Source of the DNA: a bacterium
GTDB taxonomy: Bacteria; UBA9089; CG2-30-40-21
Direction of reading: 5' to 3'
Length of the DNA stretch: 5,671 nt
Assembly (NCBI GenBank): GCA_030018795.1
Contig: JASEHA010000174.1
Coordinates: 1 to 5,671, forward strand
The position numbers and the translations under genes were made by a program. Position 1 is the stretch's first letter. Each line of letters opens with the position of its first letter. A model generated the notes under the pieces. It made no database searches, was not told the DNA's origin, and worked only from the letters and a program-made list of their open reading frames with translations. This document shows, piece after piece, positions 5,629 to 5,671 of this stretch.

Positions 5629-5671
5629 ATTTTATTCCTTTCACACCCCCCTCCACAATGACAATCTTTTG

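Noticed and set aside
5616..5671. Tail of an upstream gene (QKIVIVEGGVKGIK then TAA at 5627-5629) or a degenerate dispersed repeat containing TTGTCATTG
   Set aside because: Only 14 codons are visible before the window edge and other frames are also open, so neither reading can be supported.

Overview
This 5.7 kb window comes from a bacterium, probably an uncultured Gram-negative-type lineage. It carries a GspF/PilC membrane protein, a dipeptide-type ABC transporter ATPase and several dispersed intergenic repeats. The sequence alone does not fix the phylum. Almost everything reads on the minus strand; the one exception is the tail of an ABC permease gene at the left edge.

Layout, left to right: (1) 1-100, plus strand, the last 32 codons of an oligopeptide/dipeptide ABC permease (OppB/DppB type). 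(2) 187-1473, minus, folC, bifunctional folylpolyglutamate/dihydrofolate synthase. It overlaps by one base the gene upstream of it, (3) 1473-2189, minus, a stand-alone class III nucleotide-cyclase homology domain in which every canonical catalytic position is substituted, so it is a pseudo-cyclase. (4) 2190-2400, a spacer with an open frame that weakly resembles the second half of a STAS domain. (5) 2401-3588, minus, a GspF/PilC-type platform protein of type II secretion or type IV pili. (6) 3589-3832, a repeat-rich intergenic region with one dispersed-repeat copy and a nested 23-bp inverted repeat. (7) 3833-4861, minus, an OppD/DppD-type ATPase preceded by a second dispersed repeat. (8) 4980-5615, minus, a YhcG/DUF1016 gene broken by two single-base frameshifts in A runs and lacking its C-terminal nuclease half.

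Two start corrections matter. The longest open frames of gspF and oppD begin 63 and 21 codons too early because they read through intergenic repeats. The true starts at 3588 and 4861 each have a clear Shine-Dalgarno sequence and a family-typical N-terminus.

folC and the pseudo-cyclase form a tightly packed, probably translationally coupled pair. gspF lies upstream on the same strand and could be co-transcribed. The oppD gene lacks its usual partners here and faces the opposite way to the permease fragment. I see no complete, previously undescribed multi-gene system. The most interesting items are the fully degenerate cyclase domain, the nested palindrome, and the paired compensating frameshifts in the yhcG-like gene.
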